Source: JBKHXU01 sp046565865
GTDB lineage: Bacteria; Pseudomonadota; Gammaproteobacteria; Acidiferrobacterales; Sulfurifustaceae
Reading direction: 5' to 3'
Assembly: GCA_046565865.1 (NCBI GenBank)
Contig: JBKHXU010000171.1
Span: forward strand, 1 to 26,662
Length of the DNA stretch: 26,662 nucleotides
Position numbers and translations under genes: made by a program. The notes under the pieces were generated by a model that searched no databases, was not told where the DNA came from, and was given only the letters and a program-made list of their open reading frames with translations. Position 1 is the first letter of the stretch, and every line of letters starts with the position of its first letter. Below, piece after piece: positions 22,831 to 26,662 of this stretch.

Positions 22831-25800
22831 GTGCGTACTTTACTCGGACGTGCCGTCCGCTGTTGGTTCGTGGTTCCGCGTTACCTCCAATCTAAGTTCT
22901 CATCGCGTTCGCTAAAACGCCTGGCGCTGCTTGCGTCGGCGGCATTATTGCCGCCGATGGCGGCACAAGCGGACATCGAGGCGGACGCCGCCGCCGGCGC
23001 CAACCAACAACCGACCGTGCTCAACGCGGCCAATGGCGTACCGCTGGTTAACATCCAAACCCCGAGCGCGGCGGGCGTTTCGCGCAACGCCTACAGCCGT
23101 TTCGACGTCGACAATCGTGGCGCGATCCTCAACAACGCACGCAAGAACACACAGACTCAACTCGGTGGGTGGATTCAGGGTAATCCGTGGCTCGCGGGCG
23201 GCACGGCGCGCGTCATCCTCAACGAGGTCAACGCCAACAACCCGAGTTTGCTGAACGGCTACCTCGAAGTCGGCGGTGATCGCGCCCAAGTAGTGATCGC
23301 CAATCCGGCCGGCATCACCTGCGACGGTTGCGGTTTTATCAACGCCAATCGTGCGACGCTGACGACCGGCGCGCCACTCTTCGGCGGCAGCGGCCAGCTC
23401 GACGGCTACCTGGTACAGCAGGGCACGGTCACGGTACAAGGCGCCGGGCTCGACGCGCGTCAAGTCGACTACACCGACCTCATCGCGCGCTCGGTCGCGA
23501 TCAACGCCGGTCTGTGGGCCAACGATCTTACCGTTACCACCGGGGCCAACCGCGTCCAAGCCGATCCGGCGCACGCCACGGCAACCACAGGAACCGGCGC
23601 GACGCCGCTGTTCGCCATCGATGTCGCCCAGCTTGGCGGCATGTATGCGGGGAAGATCGTGCTCGTCGGCACTGAGGCCGGTGTCGGCGTGCGCAACGCC
23701 GGTCACATCGGCGCGAGCGTGGGCGATGTCGTGGTGACCGCCGATGGCCGACTGGAGAACGCCGGCCGCATCGACGCCGCCACTCACGCGCGCCTTCAGT
23801 CGCAGGCGGGCGTACGAAACAGCGGTACGGTATATGCCCAAGGGGACGTCGCCGTCGGCACCCGCGGCGACATCGACAACAGCGGCGTCATCGCCGCGCG
23901 CGGGAACGCCGTGCTCACGGCCGACGGCGCGACCGGCCGCGTCACCGGTACGGCGACTTCGGTGCTCGGCGCCGGTATCCAAACCGACGGCACCATCGGC
24001 ACGAGCGGCGCGCTAACGATCAATGCCACGCAAGCCATCGTCGCGCAGGGACAGAACCTGAGCGGGGGCGATCAAACGCTTAGCGCCCAGTCGCTCGACT
24101 TGTCCGGCAGCGAGACCCACGGACAGAACCTGCATCTGCACGCCACCACCGGCGACATCGATATCACCGGCGCCACGGTCGCGGCGAACCAGACGTTGAC
24201 CGCCAATGCCGCGCAAACGCTGCGCACCGATCGGGCCCACGTCGAGGCCACGCAACTCGAGGCGAGCGCGCAAAATCTCTCCAACATCGGCGGACAAATA
24301 CTGCAAACGGGGACCGGCGCGCTGACGCTCACCGTGGCCGGTATCGCCGACAATACCCAGGGCCTCATCTCCGCGACACAAACGGCGACGCTTGCCGACG
24401 CCAATCCCGCCAATAAAGCGCTCGCGATCACGAACACCGGCGGCATGCTGATTGCCGGGCAGCGGCTTCGTATCGACAGCGCCAGCTTGAGCGGCGATGG
24501 CAGCGTCTTGAGCCAGGGGGATTTCGATGTCGGGCTGACGCAGGACTACGTTCATACCGGCGTGTTTCAAGCCGCCGGCAACGCCACGCTCCAAACCGCC
24601 GGCACCGTCGTCAACCGCGCCAGCCTCGAAGCCGGCAATACGCTCGCCGTTTCGGCCGCCGATATCGACAACACCGCGTCCGGTGAAATGACGGCGCGCA
24701 ATACGCACCTGACCGCGAACAACACCCTCACCAATCGCGGCCTCATCGACGGCCGGGAGACGATCCTCCGAACCGACGCCCTGAACAACCTCGGCCCCGG
24801 CCGCATTTACGGCGACCACGTTGCCATCGGCGCGACCACCGTCACCAACGACGCCGAAAACGGCATTGCCCCGATCATCGCCGCCCGCGACCGGCTCGAC
24901 ATCGGCGCGCGCAGCCTCACCAACCGCGAGCACGCACGGATCTTCAGCGCCGGCGACATGGCGCTCGGCGGCGGCCTCGATGCAAACAACCAGGCGACCG
25001 GACAGGCCGACGCGATCGTCAACAGCAGCGCCACGATTGAAGCGCTCGGCAATCTCGATCTGGCGTCGCGCCAGGTAAGCAACCTCAACGCGCACTTTCG
25101 TATCACGCCGAGTCCGGTCGAGGTGTCGCGCGCCAACGTCGTCGAGTACCAACTCTCGGGGTCGCCCAACCGCTATCCGGCAAGCGCGGTGAGCTTCTTC
25201 GAGCACGGCGACGGCATCATCGCGGTGCTAACCCCCGACATCTCGATTTACGGCGGCACCGACTTTCCCGGCGAAAACCACTATCGCTACGACTACGTGC
25301 GCGTGGTCCAAGAAGACGGCGTGCTCGACTCCGACCCGGCCCAAATTCTCGCCGGCGGCGCCCTGCGCCTCACCGCCAACCACGTGCGCAACGACAACAG
25401 CCACATCATCGTCGGCGGTGCCCTCACCGGAGACACCGGGGCGATCGACAACACCGAGACAACCGGCAGCCGCGTCACCACCGAAACCGGCACCATCACC
25501 CACTTCTATCGCCAACGGCGTCGGGGCCTGGACGACCAGCGCGCCGACAGGGCGCCTTACACCCCGGCGCCGATCGTCCAAGGTGTCGCTCTGACGCAAA
25601 CCGTAACGGCGGAAAACACCGCCCCCACCGGCAGCGGCACCCAAATCGCCGCGCTATCGACCGGCAACGTAACCGCGTCCCCGATCGGCCCAGGCACGGT
25701 ACCGCTTACTGCCGCCCTTCCCAACAACCGCCTGTTCGCGCTGAACCCCGATCCCCAGGGCGCCTACCTCATCGAAACCGACCCGCGTTTCGCCGACTAC

Positions 25801-26662
25801 AAGACCTGGCTCAGCTCCGACTACCTGCTCGACGCCCTCGACCTCGACCCCGCGACCCTGCAAAAACGCCTCGGCGACGGCTTCTACGAGCAAATGCAAA
25901 TCCGCGAACAGCTGCTGGCCCTCACCGGCCGGCGCTTCCTCGACGGTTACACCGACGACGACGCCCAATACCAGGCGCTCATGAACGCCGGCGTCACCGT
26001 CGCCAAAGCCTGGAACCTCCGCCCCGGCATCGCCCTCACCGCCGAACAGACCGCGGCGCTGACGAGCGACATCGTCTGGCTGGTGGCCAAGGACGTGACC
26101 CTGCCCGACGGCCAGACCACCCAAGCCCTCGTCCCCCACCTCTACGTCCGTGTCAACGACGGCGACCTCACCGGCAGCGGCAGCCTCATCAGCGCCGATC
26201 GCATCGAACTCGATCTCACCGGCGACCTCACCAACAGCGGCACCCTCGCCGGCCGTCGCGTCCTCGCCCTCACCGCCGAAAACGTCAAGAACTTAGGCGG
26301 CCGTATGACCGGTAACGCCATCGGCATCACCACGCGCACCGACCTCGACAACGTAGGCGGGCGCATCGACGCCGAAAACACCCTCCGCCTCGACGCCGGC
26401 CGCGACCTCAACGTCATCAGCACCACCCGCACTCAGACGAGCGCGCAGGGTAAGCGCACAAACATCGACCGCATCGCCGGCCTCTACGCCACCGGCCCCG
26501 GGGCCACGCTCTATGCGAGCGCTGCCCGCGACCTCACCCTCAACGCCGCCGCCGTCACCAACAACGCCACCACCAACAACACCGCCTCAACCCCCTCTCC
26601 CCAAGTGAGAGAGGGCGGGGGAGAGGGGGCCGGCACCACCGTGCTCAGCGCCGGCCGCGACC
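22831..26662 (+). CDS. Filamentous haemagglutinin/CdiA-like TpsA exoprotein, 3' end cut by window
   Basis: At least 1277 residues are visible; the C-terminus, which would show whether this is a toxin-bearing CdiA or an adhesin, lies beyond the window. An extended signal peptide (about residues 1-47, ending MAAQA) precedes the TPS domain. Its NPWL (118-121) and NPAGITCDGCGF (158-169) match the NPNL and NPNGI secretion motifs of FHA, with the CxxC usual in this group. A long beta-helix follows, made of NxGxI/LxAxxxLxLxA-type repeats (FHA-1-like). ITHFYRQRRRGLDDQRADRA and ALTSDIVWLVAKDVTLPDGQ are segments usual in CdiA/FHA proteins. A palindromic repeat is read in frame near the end (about residues 1254-1267). 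Start GTG 22831 has a good Shine-Dalgarno. It is partner to the TpsB at 20793-22676. Confidence 0.95.
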   Translation, partial: MRTLLGRAVRCWFVVPRYLQSKFSSRSLKRLALLASAALLPPMAAQADIEADAAAGANQQPTVLNAANGVPLVNIQTPSAAGVSRNAYSRFDVDNRGAILNNARKNTQTQLGGWIQGNPWLAGGTARVILNEVNANNPSLLNGYLEVGGDRAQVVIANPAGITCDGCGFINANRATLTTGAPLFGGSGQLDGYLVQQGTVTVQGAGLDARQVDYTDLIARSVAINAGLWANDLTVTTGANRVQADPAHATATTGTGATPLFAIDVAQLGGMYAGKIVLVGTEAGVGVRNAGHIGASVGDVVVTADGRLENAGRIDAATHARLQSQAGVRNSGTVYAQGDVAVGTRGDIDNSGVIAARGNAVLTADGATGRVTGTATSVLGAGIQTDGTIGTSGALTINATQAIVAQGQNLSGGDQTLSAQSLDLSGSETHGQNLHLHATTGDIDITGATVAANQTLTANAAQTLRTDRAHVEATQLEASAQNLSNIGGQILQTGTGALTLTVAGIADNTQGLISATQTATLADANPANKALAITNTGGMLIAGQRLRIDSASLSGDGSVLSQGDFDVGLTQDYVHTGVFQAAGNATLQTAGTVVNRASLEAGNTLAVSAADIDNTASGEMTARNTHLTANNTLTNRGLIDGRETILRTDALNNLGPGRIYGDHVAIGATTVTNDAENGIAPIIAARDRLDIGARSLTNREHARIFSAGDMALGGGLDANNQATGQADAIVNSSATIEALGNLDLASRQVSNLNAHFRITPSPVEVSRANVVEYQLSGSPNRYPASAVSFFEHGDGIIAVLTPDISIYGGTDFPGENHYRYDYVRVVQEDGVLDSDPAQILAGGALRLTANHVRNDNSHIIVGGALTGDTGAIDNTETTGSRVTTETGTITHFYRQRRRGLDDQRADRAPYTPAPIVQGVALTQTVTAENTAPTGSGTQIAALSTGNVTASPIGPGTVPLTAALPNNRLFALNPDPQGAYLIETDPRFADYKTWLSSDYLLDALDLDPATLQKRLGDGFYEQMQIREQLLALTGRRFLDGYTDDDAQYQALMNAGVTVAKAWNLRPGIALTAEQTAALTSDIVWLVAKDVTLPDGQTTQALVPHLYVRVNDGDLTGSGSLISADRIELDLTGDLTNSGTLAGRRVLALTAENVKNLGGRMTGNAIGITTRTDLDNVGGRIDAENTLRLDAGRDLNVISTTRTQTSAQGKRTNIDRIAGLYATGPGATLYASAARDLTLNAAAVTNNATTNNTASTPSPQVREGGGEGAGTTVLSAGRD
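26591..26629. repeat. Palindromic element inserted in frame within tpsA
   Basis: Perfect 12-bp arms CCCCCTCTCCCC (26591-26602) and GGGGAGAGGGGG (26618-26629) flank a 15-base centre. It is translated as TPSPQVREGGGEGA, unlike the Asn/Thr/Ala-rich beta-helix around it. It is related in style to 20607-20696 and 4349-4396. Confidence 0.8.

Noticed and set aside
24013..25206. 397-residue minus-strand open frame opposite tpsA, with further ones at 22945-23982 and 25228-26139
   Set aside because: These are antisense shadows of a repetitive high-GC coding sequence; low-complexity composition and no start signals.
22831..26662. Beta-helix repeats as a possible CRISPR or tandem DNA repeat
   Set aside because: The periodicity is at protein level (Asn-Gly/Asn-Ser turns and Leu/Ala strands) with diverged nucleotides, not regularly spaced identical DNA repeats.

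Overview
The window is high-GC, densely packed bacterial chromosome. The gene content points to a Gram-negative proteobacterium: a two-partner secretion pair with a filamentous-haemagglutinin-type exoprotein, a PolB-type DNA polymerase II, YihY/BrkB and TVP38 membrane proteins, PpnP, and a subtilase with a C-terminal CFI box. A beta- or gammaproteobacterium is likely, but I cannot name a genus. No rRNA, tRNA, CRISPR array, transposase or phage gene was seen, and no gene-free stretch exceeds 300 bases.

Positions 1-5315 form a carbohydrate cluster. A truncated glycoside hydrolase family 2 gene reads leftward. Diverging from it are a glycosyltransferase, UDP-galactopyranose mutase (glf) and a long protein that joins a GH1-type glycosidase to an RmlD-like sugar-nucleotide reductase. 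This set fits making or trimming a galactofuranose-containing glycan; that role is inference.

Positions 5449-9072 (minus strand) hold mostly envelope and redox housekeeping: YihY/BrkB, a small membrane protein coupled to a zinc-dependent alcohol dehydrogenase, and a TVP38/TMEM64 protein followed by a clear hairpin terminator. Positions 9256-15833 (minus strand) read, in transcription order, DOMON-like protein, NamZ-type (DUF1343) muramidase, a fused MFS/spermidine-synthase-like membrane protein, and DNA polymerase II. The DOMON and NamZ genes overlap and look like a cell-wall amino-sugar module.

Positions 15981-16942 (plus strand) carry a membrane-anchored thioredoxin-like protein translationally coupled to PpnP. 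Positions 16990-19518 (minus strand) carry a lipoprotein resembling a free subtilase propeptide (I9), directly followed by an S8 protease that has its own propeptide. Positions 19633-20642 carry a small membrane protein and a TIGR04283-like glycosyltransferase with an unclear start.

Positions 20793-26662 carry tpsB (outer-membrane transporter) and tpsA (FHA/CdiA-like exoprotein, cut by the window end). A hairpin sits just before the tpsA ribosome binding site. GC-rich palindromic repeats of the CCCTCTCC...GGAGAGGG kind occur within tpsA in frame, across the stop codon of the glycosyltransferase gene and, degenerate, in the linker of the GH1-RmlD fusion. The most notable leads are these coding-sequence repeats, the GH1-RmlD/glf cluster, and the separate I9 lipoprotein paired with the protease.
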